A DNA stretch of 64,000 nt from Sphaerisporangium fuscum (GTDB taxonomy: Bacteria > Actinomycetota > Actinomycetes > Streptosporangiales > Streptosporangiaceae). The position numbers and the translations under genes are program-made. The notes beneath the pieces were generated by a model. It saw nothing but the letters and a program-made list of their open reading frames with translations, did not search any database and was not told where the DNA came from. The stretch lies in NCBI RefSeq assembly GCF_018531465.1, contig NZ_JAHDTF010000017.1, positions 62,001-126,000 on the forward strand, read 5' to 3'. Shown here one piece after another: positions 23,627 through 32,669 of this stretch; the stretch's first letter is position 1; every line of letters starts with the position of its first letter.

Positions 23627-25693
23627 TCAGACGACCTTCAGGGTCTGCTTGAGGAACTTGACCTGGAGGAGCAGGAGGTTCTCGGCGACCACTTCCTGAG
23701 GGGTCATGTGGGTGACGCCGGACAGCGGAAGGAAGGTGTGAGGACGGTTCGCGGCGAGAAGCGCCGAGGACAGCCTGAGTGTGTGGGCCGCCACGACGTT
23801 GTCGTCGGCGAGGCCGTGGATGAGCAGCAGCGGCGTCTCCAGCTTCTCGGCGTCGGCCGTCAGCGAGGAGCGGTCGTAGACGTCGGGATGCTCGTCGGGG
23901 TGACCGAGGTAGCGCTCGGTGTAAGCGGTGTCGTACAACCGCCAGTCGGTCACCGGAGCTCCCGCGATGGCGGAGCGGAAGACGTCGGGCCGGCGCAGGA
24001 CGGCCAGGGCCGCGAGGAAGCCGCCGAACGACCAGCCCTTGATGGCGACCCGGGACAGATCGAGGTCGTCGGGGTAGAGCTGCGCGACACCGTGCAGAGC
24101 GTCGATCTGGTCTTCCAGCACCGGGCTCGCCATGTCGTGCAGCACCTCGCGCTCGAACGCCGGACCCCTGCCCGGCGTGCCGCGGCCGTCGGCCACGATG
24201 ACGGCGAAGCCCTGGTCGGCGAACCACTGCGACTCGAGGAACATGCGGCCGCTGGCGAGCACCCGCTGGGCATGCGGCCCGCCGTACGGATCCATCAGGA
24301 CGGGCAGCCGCTTGGAGCCGGGCACGTGCCCGCTCGGCAGGAGCACGGCGGTGGACAGCTCCCGCTCTCCCGTGCGGATCAGGGAGACGCGTGGTTCGAT
24401 CTTGGGACGCTCGGCGAGCGAGTCGATATACAGCCGCCGGTCGCCGCTGCGCACCTGCACGGTGGTGGCGGGGCTGTCGAGGGTCTGGCTGATGATCAGC
24501 AGAGTGCCGTTGGTCAGCTGGCCGCTGTGGACGCCGGGCTCGCTAGTGACCGGGGTGATGGTGCCGGCCGACCATGTCCACAGGTGGACCTCGGTCGGCT
24601 CGCCGCTCGCGCGGAACAGCACGATGTCGCCGTCGACACCGAGCACCTCGCGGACCTGCAGGGTCGGCGGGGTGACCGGGGCGTCGCCGACCACCAGGCG
24701 GCGCCCGCCCTCGGAATCGGCGACCCACACCAGGGTGCCGTCGGAAAGACGCGCGGGCACCCCGAGGATCACGTCGACCCAGGCGGCGTCGGTGTCCTCA
24801 CGGACGAGCTCGGCGGCGCCGGTGGCCGGGTCGACCGCGAGGACGCGAAGGGCCTTCTGGTCGCGGGGCATCGTGACGATCAGCGGGCCGTGGCGGTCCC
24901 AGGAGGCGGTCACGAGATATTCGTCGTCGAACGGGACGGCGGTGCGGGAGCCGTCGAGGCCGAGCACCAGCAGCTCGACGACGGCGTTGGGAGTGCCGGC
25001 CGAGGGATAGGCGATCGAGGTGGGGGGCTTGGAGGGGTTGGCCGGGTCGGCGATGTGCCAGGTCTGCACCGGGGACTCGTCGGCACGCTCGACCAGCAGC
25101 GCCGTGCCGTCGGGCGACCACCAGTAGCCGCGCATGCGGTCGAGCTCCTCGGCCGCGATGAACTCCGCCAGGCCGTAGGTCACGCCCTCGGCCTCCGGGG
25201 TCGCGAGCGCGAGGTCGTCGCCCGTGGGGACGTGGTGCACGTGGAGGGCTCCGCCCGTGACGTACGCGACGCGCGAGCCGTCGGGGGACAGGCGCGGGTC
25301 GACCACGGGACCAGGGGTGTCGACCCGGCGCACCGCGCCGGACTTCAGGTCGGCGAGGTAGAGCCCGCCGGACAGGGCGAAGGCGGCCGAGGCCACCGCG
25401 GCGTCGGTGGAATAGGCCACGACGCCGCCCGCCTGCTCCCTCGCGCGCTCACGCCGCGCCCGCTCCTCGGCGGGCAGGTCTTCGTCGGCGGCGCCGAGAG
25501 CGGTGGGGTCGACCACCAGGCGCTCGGCGCCCGCCGCGAGATCGAGCTCCCACAGGCAGGTCACCGGGTCGGTGCCTGAGCGGCTGCGCAGGAAGATGAC
25601 GCGGTCACCGCCGGGGGCGATCGTGAAGCCGCGGGGCACTCCGAGGGTGAATCGGCGGGTCCTTGCGTAAAGGCGCGGGAAGCTCTCACTCAT
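23627..25693 (-). CDS. S9-family peptidase (dipeptidyl peptidase IV-like)
   Basis: 688 residues, cytosolic (no signal peptide). The N-terminal beta-propeller carries the double-glutamate segment EFIAAEELDR, which anchors substrate N-termini in DPP IV-type enzymes. The C-terminal hydrolase has the nucleophile in KGWSFGG (about Ser555), Asp in HGLADDNVV (about 630) and His in SGVTHM (about 662). It probably releases Xaa-Pro dipeptides from peptides. Start ATG 25693; an upstream ATG 9 bp earlier is possible. Monocistronic, with hairpin at its end. Confidence 0.9.
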   Translation of the reverse strand: MSESFPRLYARTRRFTLGVPRGFTIAPGGDRVIFLRSRSGTDPVTCLWELDLAAGAERLVVDPTALGAADEDLPAEERARRERAREQAGGVVAYSTDAAVASAAFALSGGLYLADLKSGAVRRVDTPGPVVDPRLSPDGSRVAYVTGGALHVHHVPTGDDLALATPEAEGVTYGLAEFIAAEELDRMRGYWWSPDGTALLVERADESPVQTWHIADPANPSKPPTSIAYPSAGTPNAVVELLVLGLDGSRTAVPFDDEYLVTASWDRHGPLIVTMPRDQKALRVLAVDPATGAAELVREDTDAAWVDVILGVPARLSDGTLVWVADSEGGRRLVVGDAPVTPPTLQVREVLGVDGDIVLFRASGEPTEVHLWTWSAGTITPVTSEPGVHSGQLTNGTLLIISQTLDSPATTVQVRSGDRRLYIDSLAERPKIEPRVSLIRTGERELSTAVLLPSGHVPGSKRLPVLMDPYGGPHAQRVLASGRMFLESQWFADQGFAVIVADGRGTPGRGPAFEREVLHDMASPVLEDQIDALHGVAQLYPDDLDLSRVAIKGWSFGGFLAALAVLRRPDVFRSAIAGAPVTDWRLYDTAYTERYLGHPDEHPDVYDRSSLTADAEKLETPLLLIHGLADDNVVAAHTLRLSSALLAANRPHTFLPLSGVTHMTPQEVVAENLLLLQVKFLKQTLKVV

Positions 25694-25844
25694 GGCCCTC
25701 ATCCTGCCAGGCCACCCCGCGCCGGCACGCCGCTCGCCCCCGGCCTGTGGACAACCGATCGGCGGTTGTGGAGGGGACCCCAGGGGGAGCCGTGCGGAGA
25801 TCGGGTGGGCGGTTTTGTCGGGAGTGGGGGATAGGCTCGGCCGC

Positions 25845-26756
25845 ATGACTGATCGCCGTCTGCTGCTCGTGCACGCCCACCCTGATGACGAAACGAGCAG
25901 CACGGGCGCCACGATGGCCAAATACGCCGCCGAAGGCGCCCACGTCACCCTCGTGACCTGCACGCTCGGTGAGGAGGGTGAGATCGTCGTGCCCGACCTC
26001 GCCCATCTGGCCGCCGACAAGGAGAACCGGCTCGGTGAGCACCGCGTCGGCGAGCTCGAGGCCGCCTGCAAGGCCCTTGGCGTCGACGACCACCGGTTCC
26101 TCGGCGGTGCCGGCCGCTGGCGCGACTCCGGCATGATGGGCGTCCCCAGCAACGACGATCCCCGGTGCTTCTGGCAGGCCGACCTCGACGAGGCGGCCGG
26201 TGAGCTCGTGAAGATCATCCGCGAGGTGCGCCCGCAGGTGCTCGTCACCTACGACGAGAACGGCTTCTACGGCCACCCCGACCACATCCAGGCCCACCGC
26301 GTCGCGTGGCGCGCCTTCGAGCTGGCGGCCGACCCCTCCTTCGGCGAGGGTGAGCCCTGGCGGATCCTCAAGTTCTACTTCACGACGATGCCGAAGTCCG
26401 CGATGCGGCGGGTCGCCGAGGCCATGCGCGACACCGACTTCGACTTCTTCACTCCCGAGAACGTCGACGACCTGCCGTTCGGCGTCGCCGACGACGTGAT
26501 CACCACCGAGATCGACGGCCGCGCGTACGCCGGGGCCAAGCTGGACGCGATGAGGGCCCACCGCTCCCAGATCGACCTGGACGCCCCCTGGTTCAAGATG
26601 TCCGAGAGCATCGGCGAGCAGGGCATCGGCATCGAGCACTTCATCCTCAAGGCCGGGGTGCGCGGCCCGGCGGGCAAGGGCCTCCCGGTGGAGGACGGAG
26701 GCATCGGCGAGCCCTACGACCGCGAGGACGACTTCTTCGCGGGCATCACCGACTGA
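25845..26756 (+). CDS. mshB: N-acetyl-GlcN-Ins deacetylase (mycothiol synthesis)
   Basis: 303-residue zinc deacetylase that converts GlcNAc-Ins to GlcN-Ins in mycothiol synthesis. Zinc site AHPDDE (His12, Asp15) and GHPDHIQAH; the segments CTLGEEGE, HRFLGGAGRWRDSGMMG and FDFFTPENVDDLPFGV distinguish MshB from its relative Mca. Length is normal. ATG 25845 follows GGGAGTGGGGG at some distance. In related actinomycetes the DUF6113 membrane protein follows mshB; here it lies 6 kb further on (32815), so DNA has apparently been inserted between. Confidence 0.92.
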   Translation: MTDRRLLLVHAHPDDETSSTGATMAKYAAEGAHVTLVTCTLGEEGEIVVPDLAHLAADKENRLGEHRVGELEAACKALGVDDHRFLGGAGRWRDSGMMGVPSNDDPRCFWQADLDEAAGELVKIIREVRPQVLVTYDENGFYGHPDHIQAHRVAWRAFELAADPSFGEGEPWRILKFYFTTMPKSAMRRVAEAMRDTDFDFFTPENVDDLPFGVADDVITTEIDGRAYAGAKLDAMRAHRSQIDLDAPWFKMSESIGEQGIGIEHFILKAGVRGPAGKGLPVEDGGIGEPYDREDDFFAGITD

Positions 26757-27454
26757 GCACCGGCATGCCCCGCCGTCCGTAGTGCTCCCAGGCCGGCGCC
26801 GGGGGCGATGTACGCGAATCCGGCGCCGCCCTGCACCGGGCAGGACCCTAGGTCTGACGCAGTGTCGCGTCAGCGGCCGTGTCAGCACGGCGACGGCCCG
26901 ATGTCAGCGCGGCCCGCGATGGTGGACGCCATGAGCGGTTCTGCGACCGGGGCCTCAGGGCCGCGAACGGCACCCAAAGACAAGAACCGGGCCCGCGTGA
27001 GGGCCTTGCGGCCGGTGGGGGTCACGCCGCCGCCGACAGCGGCGCGGGCCGCGCCGAAGACTGCGCGGCCCGCGCCCGTACCGGGCTCGCTGACCTCGGC
27101 ACGGCCGGTCCACATGCGCGCACACGGGCCGAGCAGGAAGAAGACCCGCCGGGGGCGAACCCGGCTGAGGAGTCTCGCGGCCGGGCCGGGATGGCGGCGT
27201 GAAGTGTATGGGCAAGGCCGAGTTCCTGCTGCGGCGTCCGCGCATCGACGAACCCGCCTGGTAGGCCGGCGTGCACGCCCGCCGCTGGATTTCCCCCATC
27301 ACGTCGACCGTGATCCGGATGTCCTCTGGCCGAGGTGCGCTTGAGGGTCCATTCCATTGCTTTCACCGCCATTCAGTGCAAAGCGTCGTTGCATTCGGCC
27401 TCAGCGTCATTGCATCGATTTGCCGTTTGTACCAGGGCGAGCGCCTTTAGTGGG
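26757..27454. other. Long gene-poor stretch at the left edge of the mshB-DUF6113 insertion
   Basis: About 700 bp with several overlapping frames but none with a ribosome site, known domain or consistent start. Short pieces such as GKAEFLLRRPRIDEPAW ending at a TAG near 27264 may be remains of decayed genes. CGTTGCATTC at 27387-27396 is the reverse complement of the GAATGCAACG in the P450 promoter just downstream, so it may be a second regulator site. Confidence 0.4.
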
Positions 27455-27483
27455 TTGACAGTCATCTGAATGCAACGTAGCTT
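27455..27483 (+). promoter_or_regulatory. Promoter of the P450 gene with shared spacer motif
   Basis: TTGACA (27455-27460), 17-base spacer ending TGAATGCAACG, then TAGCTT (27478-27483). The same arrangement with TGAACGCAATG occurs before the hydrolase gene at 31269. Predicted start about 35 bases upstream of the P450 ATG. Confidence 0.65.
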
Positions 27484-27523
27484 TCGGCAGCGTAAAACAC
27501 GTAATATCTCGAAAGTGCAGGCT

Positions 27524-28732
27524 ATGAACGCATCCGTCCACACCGTCACGCCGCTGCCGACCACGCGTCAGCCCGGCTGTCCCTTCGACCCGCCCGCAGA
27601 GCTGATCGACGCTCGCGGGCACGGCCCGATCAGCCGTTTCCCCTTCCCCGACGGCCACCAGGGCTGGCTGGTCACCGGCTATGACCTGGTCCGGGCGATC
27701 CTGGCGGACTCCCGGTTCAGCTCACGCAAGGAGCTCATGCGCCACCACCCGCTGATCGACTACGGCGACATCGAGGTCCCCCCGGCGCCGCCCGGCGAGT
27801 TCCTCCTCATGGACGAGCCCCAGCACAGCCGCTACCGCAAACCGCTGGTGGGCAAGTTCACCGTCCGGCGGATGCGGCTGCTCACCGAGCGCGTCGAGCA
27901 GATCACCGCCGAGCACCTGGACGCCATGGAGAAGGCCGGGCCGTCGGCGGACCTGGTGACCGCGTTCGCCAAGCCCATCCCCGCCATCGTGATCTGTGAG
28001 CTGCTGGGCGTGCCGTACGAGGACCGGGGCTCCTTCCAGGAGCACATCGACAAGTTCCTCGGCGGGGAGGTCGGCGACGAAGAACTGATCGCGGCCTACA
28101 CCGCGACCCAGCAGTACCTCGCGGAGCTGGTGGCGGCCAAGCGCGCCAACCCCACCGACGACCTGCTCAGCGATCTCACCGACAGCGATCTGACCGATGA
28201 GGAACTGCGGGGGATGGCCCTGATCCTGCTGTCGGCCGGGTTCGACACCACCGCGAACATGCTGGCGCTGGGCACCTTCGCGCTGCTGCAGAATCCCGCG
28301 CAGCTGGCCGCGCTGCGCGCCGACCCCGCACTCATCGACACGGCCGTGGAGGAACTGCTGCGATACCTGAGCGTCGCCAAGACGTTCATGCGGACGGCGC
28401 TGGAGGACGTCGAGCTGGGCGGCCAGACCATCACGGCCGGCACGACGGTCATCCTGTCCCTCAACACCGCCAACCGCGACCCTGAGCGCTTCACCGATCC
28501 CCACGTGCTCGACCTCCACCGGCAGGAGGGCGGGCACCTGGCCTTCAGCCACGGGATCCACCAGTGCCTGGGCCAGCAGCTGGCCCGCGTCGAGATGCGG
28601 GTCGCCTTCCCCGCGCTGATCAACCGCTTCCCCACGCTGCGCCTGGCCGTACCGGCCGAAGAGGTCGCCCTGCGTCCGGAGACCGCGGACATCTACGGGG
28701 TCAAGAGCCTCCCGGTCACCTGGGACGCCTGA
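27524..28732 (+). CDS. Cytochrome P450
   Basis: 402-residue soluble class I P450. I-helix oxygen-binding segment LLSAGFDTTANML, K-helix EELLRYL (ExxR), and heme-binding loop FSHGIHQCLGQQLAR with axial Cys348. The N-terminus PGCPFDPPAEL is typical of the CYP105/107-like actinomycete groups. It needs a ferredoxin and reductase, none adjacent; the FdxA at 48622 is not an obvious partner. Substrate unknown, and no biosynthetic cluster is nearby. ATG 27524 is chosen by family alignment; the ribosome site is weak. It belongs to the inserted block and shares promoter design with the hydrolase gene at 31437. Confidence 0.9.
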   Translation: MNASVHTVTPLPTTRQPGCPFDPPAELIDARGHGPISRFPFPDGHQGWLVTGYDLVRAILADSRFSSRKELMRHHPLIDYGDIEVPPAPPGEFLLMDEPQHSRYRKPLVGKFTVRRMRLLTERVEQITAEHLDAMEKAGPSADLVTAFAKPIPAIVICELLGVPYEDRGSFQEHIDKFLGGEVGDEELIAAYTATQQYLAELVAAKRANPTDDLLSDLTDSDLTDEELRGMALILLSAGFDTTANMLALGTFALLQNPAQLAALRADPALIDTAVEELLRYLSVAKTFMRTALEDVELGGQTITAGTTVILSLNTANRDPERFTDPHVLDLHRQEGGHLAFSHGIHQCLGQQLARVEMRVAFPALINRFPTLRLAVPAEEVALRPETADIYGVKSLPVTWDA

Positions 28733-28914
28733 CCACGAACCAGTGACGGACGAGGCGGCGTCCTGACGAGGGGCGGCGACGGTCTCCCGCCGCCCTTCGC
28801 CGCTCACCCACGTTGCCGGCACCGGCAGGCCACGCCTCCGCCGCGGGCCTGGTCCGGCTACGTGCACGCCAAGGCGAAGGGACTGAACGGCCCCGGGCCG
28901 GGTCGGCGAGGCTG

Positions 28915-29607
28915 TCAGGCCTGCTTCACGGGGTTCTGGTTGAGTGCGGCCGCGGTCTGGGCGAGGTGCCGGGTCAGTACCTCGGCCGCGGTGTCGGCGT
29001 CGCGGGCCAGCGCCGCCTCTTCCAGCCTGCGGTGTTCGCTGATGCCGTCCCGCTCGGGAGTGCGGCGCGCCGACCAGCGGCGGGCCAGCTCGCTGGCGGT
29101 CCACAACCGGTCGAAGGTCTCCAGCAGGACGGGGTTGCCGCACCCCTCCAGGAGCGTCCGGTGGAAGACCCGGTGGGCTTTGGACCAGGCTTCGCTGTAG
29201 TGCTCGCCATCTTCCGGCGTGTACGGCGGGGTACGGGCCAGACGGTGGTGGGCGGCGCGTACGCGGGCCTCCCAGTCGACGTCGCCGCGCTCGATGGACA
29301 TGCGCAGCACGACCGGTTCGATGGTCCGGCGCGCCTCGGCGATCTCCTGCCAGCGACGGTCGGAGAAGGACGGGACGGCGAAGCCTCGGTTGGGCAGCCG
29401 GTCGGCCAGACCCTCGCCGACCACCCGTACGAGCGCCTCGCGCACCACGGCCAGGCTCACGCCCTGTTCCTTGGCGAGCTCCTGCGGTTTGAGGGCGTCT
29501 CCGGGGGCGTACTTCCCACGCATGATCGCGTCCCGCAGGTGGGCGTAGACCTGCTCGGAGAGCATCTGCTTGCCCGGCGAGGTCGAGGTGTGGTCCGTCT
29601 GGGTCAT
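28915..29607 (-). CDS. GntR-family regulator (FadR/FCD type)
   Basis: 230 residues. N-terminal winged helix: QVYAHLRDAIMRGKYAPGDAL then LAKEQGVSLAVVREALVRVVGEGL; the C-terminal all-helical FCD domain (RRTIEPVVLRMSIERGD, FHRTLLEGCGN, EHRRLEEA) would bind a small acid, often with a metal held by the Asp/His residues. Divergent from the PEBP gene, with the inverted repeat AAATCGA/TCGATTT between them. ATG 29607 chosen over GTG 29613. Confidence 0.88.
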   Translation of the reverse strand: MTQTDHTSTSPGKQMLSEQVYAHLRDAIMRGKYAPGDALKPQELAKEQGVSLAVVREALVRVVGEGLADRLPNRGFAVPSFSDRRWQEIAEARRTIEPVVLRMSIERGDVDWEARVRAAHHRLARTPPYTPEDGEHYSEAWSKAHRVFHRTLLEGCGNPVLLETFDRLWTASELARRWSARRTPERDGISEHRRLEEAALARDADTAAEVLTRHLAQTAAALNQNPVKQA

Positions 29608-29633
29608 GTCCACAGTCTAGATGATCCCGTAGA

Positions 29634-29662
29634 AAATCGATTATTCGTGCTATCGTCGATTT
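29634..29662. promoter_or_regulatory. Candidate GntR operator
   Basis: AAATCGA (29634-29640) and TCGATTT (29656-29662), a perfect 7-bp inverted repeat 27 bases upstream of the GntR start, in the region divergent to the PEBP gene. Confidence 0.45.
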
Positions 29663-29750
29663 CGAGTGATGACGGGCGATGGCGATGCCTCCCTGCGTGC
29701 CGTCTGCCGCGTCACCGCCACCCACGGCACGACCCGAAAGGAACGCCGCG

Positions 29751-30284
29751 ATGAGCGCGAATGACCCCTTTGCCCGCCTTCCCGAGGTGGCCTCCTTCTC
29801 CGTCACCAGCACCACCATCAGCGACGGCGCCGCCTGGGCGCCCGAGCAGTTCTCCTCCGGCGTGCCCGGCGGCAAGGACGTCTCCCCGCAGTTGTCCTGG
29901 AGCGGCGCCCCGGAAGGCACCAAGAGCTACGCCGTCACCGTCTACGACCCCGACGCGCCCACCGGGTCCGGGTTCTGGCACTGGGCGGTGGCCGACATCC
30001 CCGCCACCGTCACCGAACTGCCCGAAGGCGCCGGCGACGACACCGGATCAGGCCTGCCCGAGGGCGCCTTCCAGCTGCCCAACGACGCCCGCGCCGCCCG
30101 CTACATCGGCGCCGCCCCGCCGCCCGGGCACGGCCCGCACCGCTACTTCGTCGTGGTGCACGCCCTCGACGTCGAGTCCATCGGCGTTCCGGCCGACGCC
30201 ACGCCGGCCCTTCTCGGCTTCACCATGACCGGTCACACCCTCGGTCGCGCCGTCCTCACCGCCACCGCCGAAACCCCCGCCTGA
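29751..30284 (+). CDS. YbhB/YbcL family (PEBP-like) protein
   Basis: 177-residue phosphatidylethanolamine-binding-protein-like fold. Family motifs: DVSPQLSWSGAPEGTKSYAV, VTVYDPDAPTGSGFWHWAV (the DPDxP anion site) and PPPGHGPHRYFVVVHALDV (GxHRY). Function in bacteria is unknown; no signal peptide, so cytosolic. ATG 29751 with AAAGGAA 8 bases upstream. Divergent from GntR, ends at a strong hairpin. Confidence 0.9.
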   Translation: MSANDPFARLPEVASFSVTSTTISDGAAWAPEQFSSGVPGGKDVSPQLSWSGAPEGTKSYAVTVYDPDAPTGSGFWHWAVADIPATVTELPEGAGDDTGSGLPEGAFQLPNDARAARYIGAAPPPGHGPHRYFVVVHALDVESIGVPADATPALLGFTMTGHTLGRAVLTATAETPA

Positions 30285-30291
30285 CCACCAG

Positions 30292-30329
30292 GAACGGCCC
30301 TCTACCGCGACCGCGGTAGAGGGCCGTTC
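30292..30329. terminator. Bidirectional terminator
   Basis: GAACGGCCCTCTACCGC and GCGGTAGAGGGCCGTTC, 17 bp perfect with a GACC loop, between the convergent PEBP and regulator genes, followed by TCATT. Confidence 0.85.
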
Positions 30330-30351
30330 TCATTGCCGCCAGCCGGCGATG

Positions 30352-31083
30352 TCACCGTCTCGTGTGGTCGGCGTTCCGGGTGGCCTGGTTCTGCTGCCAC
30401 TGCTCCATGACCTGCCGGAGGGCCTGGCTCATGAGGAGAAGGAGTTCGGCGGAGGACCGGAAGCGGGCGCCGGCCGGGGTCGTGGGCCCGAGGATCTCGG
30501 CTCCGCGTTGTGACGCGGCCGCCAGGGCGTCGTTCATCTGCAGGGACGCCAGCATGGACCGGAGCCAGATCTCGTCGTCGGCGATGTAGCGTTCGCGTCG
30601 TGCGCCGGGGACGCGTTCGCGGCTGAGCATTCCCTGCTGTTCGAGGAAGGCGACGGCGTGCGAGATCGACGCCGGGCTGACGCGAAGCCGCTGGACCAGG
30701 TCGGCGGCGGTGAGGGCGCCGGAGTCGGTGGTGTAGAGGCAGGCGAGCAGCCTGGCCTCCATGCGGGGCAGACCTTGTTGGATGAGGAGGTCGGTGAAGG
30801 ACTCGGTGAAGTCCTTGACCGCTTGGGGGTCGCGCCCGTGCCCGGTGTCGGGGATCGGAGGGGCGGGAGGCCGGGCCTGCTTGTGGCGGCGCGCACGGTG
30901 TCGTGTGGCCTGCTGCGCCCGGTCGGCTTGGTAGTCGTCGGGTCCGCCGTTGCGGGTGACCTCGCGCATGATGGTCGAAGCGGGCCGCTCCAGGCGCCGG
31001 CCGATCTCCGCGTATCCGAGTCCCTCGGCCAGTCCCGCGGCGATGTGCCGGCGGTCCTCGTCGGTGAGTCTGCCTCCGGGCAT
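30352..31083 (-). CDS. GbsR/MarR-like regulator with extra N-terminal helix-turn-helix
   Basis: 243 residues with two DNA-binding parts. Residues 5-45 (LTDEDRRHIAAGLAEGLGYA, then EIGRRLERPASTIMREVTRN) resemble the helix-turn-helix at the front of IS30 transposases. Residues about 105-185 (MEARLLACLYTTDSGALTAA, DLVQRLRVSPASISHAV, LEQQGMLSRERVPG) are a GbsR/MarR-type winged helix. A basic linker joins them. Start ATG 31083. By position it may control the P450 and hydrolase promoters that share TGAAYGCAAYG; a similar TGAACGCAA lies on the minus strand in its own upstream region (31199-31191). Confidence 0.82.
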   Translation of the reverse strand: MPGGRLTDEDRRHIAAGLAEGLGYAEIGRRLERPASTIMREVTRNGGPDDYQADRAQQATRHRARRHKQARPPAPPIPDTGHGRDPQAVKDFTESFTDLLIQQGLPRMEARLLACLYTTDSGALTAADLVQRLRVSPASISHAVAFLEQQGMLSRERVPGARRERYIADDEIWLRSMLASLQMNDALAAASQRGAEILGPTTPAGARFRSSAELLLLMSQALRQVMEQWQQNQATRNADHTRR

Positions 31084-31268
31084 CGGTGCTGGTCTCCTGT
31101 CGGTCGACGCGCGGGGCTCCGAACCGGCGCACCCGCTCCACAGTATGCATTCGCCCGTAGCTCATTGCAATCGACGGCCTTGATCACCTATTGCGTTCAG
31201 CATCAATGTCATTGCAATGCGGAGCATGCCTAGCCGATAGTACAGGGAAAACGTCCCCAGTTTGCTTG
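31084..31268. promoter_or_regulatory. AT-richer divergent control region
   Basis: Lies between the leftward regulator and the rightward hydrolase. It contains TTGCGTTCA at 31191-31199 (minus-strand TGAACGCAA) and two CATTGCAAT-like words (31163-31171 and 31210-31218). These resemble the spacer motif of the two flanking promoters. A leftward promoter is probable but its -10 could not be fixed. Confidence 0.45.
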
Positions 31269-31297
31269 TTGACTGATTTATGAACGCAATGTAGTGT
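31269..31297 (+). promoter_or_regulatory. Promoter of the hydrolase gene with shared spacer motif
   Basis: TTGACT (31269-31274), 17-base spacer ending TGAACGCAATG, then TAGTGT (31292-31297). Aligned without gaps to the P450 promoter it shares TTGAC, then 7 free bases, then TGAAYGCAAYGTAG. A leader of about 130 bases follows before the ATG. Confidence 0.65.
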
Positions 31298-31436
31298 CGC
31301 AGACGTTCAGAGATTCCCGAACGTCGATGGGAAGCCGGCCGGGCATTCCGCCAGGCTCGGCTCCCGGCCCGCCCAGGCCACGAGCGCCTCACCGGGACGG
31401 GTCTCGCAAGATCGAACACCGCATGCAAGGAGATTC

Positions 31437-32669
31437 ATGATGGGAAACGGCAACAGCGGCTTTTCTGAAGCAGGGCTGCGCAGGTTGCGTGAGGTGCTGG
31501 CGCGGCATGTCGAGTCGGGGAAGATCCCTGGGCTCGTCGCCCTGTTCAGCCGGGGGGAGGAGACACACGTCGAGGCGCTCGGGACGATGCGTCATGACGG
31601 CGGTGCGCCGATGCGCCGGGACACGATCTTCCGGATGGCCTCCACCTCCAAGCCGGTCACGGTCGCGGCGGCGATGGTCCTGCTGGATGAGTGCCGGGTG
31701 CGGCTGGACGACCTGGTGCAGCAGTGGCTGCCGGAACTGGCCGACCGGCAGGTGCTCAAGCGGATCGACGGCCCGTTGGACGACACCGTGCCGGCGCGGC
31801 GGCCGATCACCGTACGGGACCTGCTGACCTCCACGTTCGGGCTCGGCCTGGATTTCACGTCGCTGGGCACTCCGATCATGAACGCGGTCTTCGAGCAGGG
31901 GCTCACGCCGAATCTGCCCACGCCGGTGCCCGAGCCGGACGAGTGGATGCGCCGCCTTGGCGCGCTTCCGCTGATGCACCAGCCGGGAGAGCGCTGGCAG
32001 TACCACATCAGCAATGATCTGCTCGGCGTGCTGGTCGCCAGGGTCACCGGCCAGTCGTTCGAGACGTTCCTGCGCGAACGCATCTTCGACCCGCTGGGGA
32101 TGAAGGACACCGGCTTCCACGTGCCCGCCGACAAGATCGACCGGCTGCCGACCCTCTACGCCCCCGACCCGCAGACCGGAGAGTTCCACGTGTGGGACGA
32201 GGCCGAGGAAGGCCGGTGGAGCAGGCCTCCGGCGTTCCAGGGCGGCGGCGGCGGGCTGGTCTCCACCGCAGACGACTACCACGCCTACTTCCGGATGCTG
32301 CTCAACCATGGCAAGCACGGCAGCGAACGGATCCTGTCCCGGCCCGCCGTCGAGCTGATGACCACCAACAGCCTCACCCCCGAGCAGAACGCCGCCCGGA
32401 ACGCCCTGGCCCGCGACAGCGTGCACATCTCGTTCGGCCAGGGGCAGCACGGTGGCTGGGGTTTCGGGATGGCGGTGCGCACCTACCGCGGCGACTACGC
32501 CCCCATCGGCCAGTTCGGCTGGGACGGCGGAAGCGGCTCGGCGACCTACGCCGACCCGGTCAACCAGATCACCGGCATCCTGCTCACCCAGGTCGGGGCG
32601 TCCACCCCGGATTCGATGCGGGTCATCCACGACTTCTGGACCACCCTCTACCAGGCCGTCGACGACTGA
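31437..32669 (+). CDS. Serine hydrolase of the beta-lactamase / esterase fold
   Basis: 410 residues, cytosolic, no signal peptide. SxxK motif STSK (Ser69, Lys72) in FRMASTSKPVTV; the second element is WQYHISNDLLG with the general-base Tyr; and GGGGGLVSTADDYHAYFRML is typical of class C-like esterases (EstB type). The usual KTG is replaced by a FGWDGGSGS segment (the HxG/WxG-type third motif of esterases), so an esterase is more likely than antibiotic resistance. AGGAG 5 bases before ATG 31437. Last gene of the inserted block. Confidence 0.88.
   Translation: MMGNGNSGFSEAGLRRLREVLARHVESGKIPGLVALFSRGEETHVEALGTMRHDGGAPMRRDTIFRMASTSKPVTVAAAMVLLDECRVRLDDLVQQWLPELADRQVLKRIDGPLDDTVPARRPITVRDLLTSTFGLGLDFTSLGTPIMNAVFEQGLTPNLPTPVPEPDEWMRRLGALPLMHQPGERWQYHISNDLLGVLVARVTGQSFETFLRERIFDPLGMKDTGFHVPADKIDRLPTLYAPDPQTGEFHVWDEAEEGRWSRPPAFQGGGGGLVSTADDYHAYFRMLLNHGKHGSERILSRPAVELMTTNSLTPEQNAARNALARDSVHISFGQGQHGGWGFGMAVRTYRGDYAPIGQFGWDGGSGSATYADPVNQITGILLTQVGASTPDSMRVIHDFWTTLYQAVDD

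Noticed and set aside
23627..25693. S9 peptidase or proline iminopeptidase as processing enzymes of the GTTWD peptide
   Set aside because: Both need proline near the cleavage site and the peptide contains none.
26808..27344. Open frames in the gene-poor stretch after mshB
   Set aside because: No ribosome site, domain or stable start; composition fits decayed or non-coding DNA.
30352..31083. IS30 transposase fragment
   Set aside because: Only the short helix-turn-helix is similar; the rest is a complete MarR-like regulator and there are no terminal repeats.
27524..32669. Biosynthetic gene cluster around the P450
   Set aside because: No polyketide, peptide-synthetase, terpene or RiPP enzyme is present; a small catabolic or detoxifying set is more likely.
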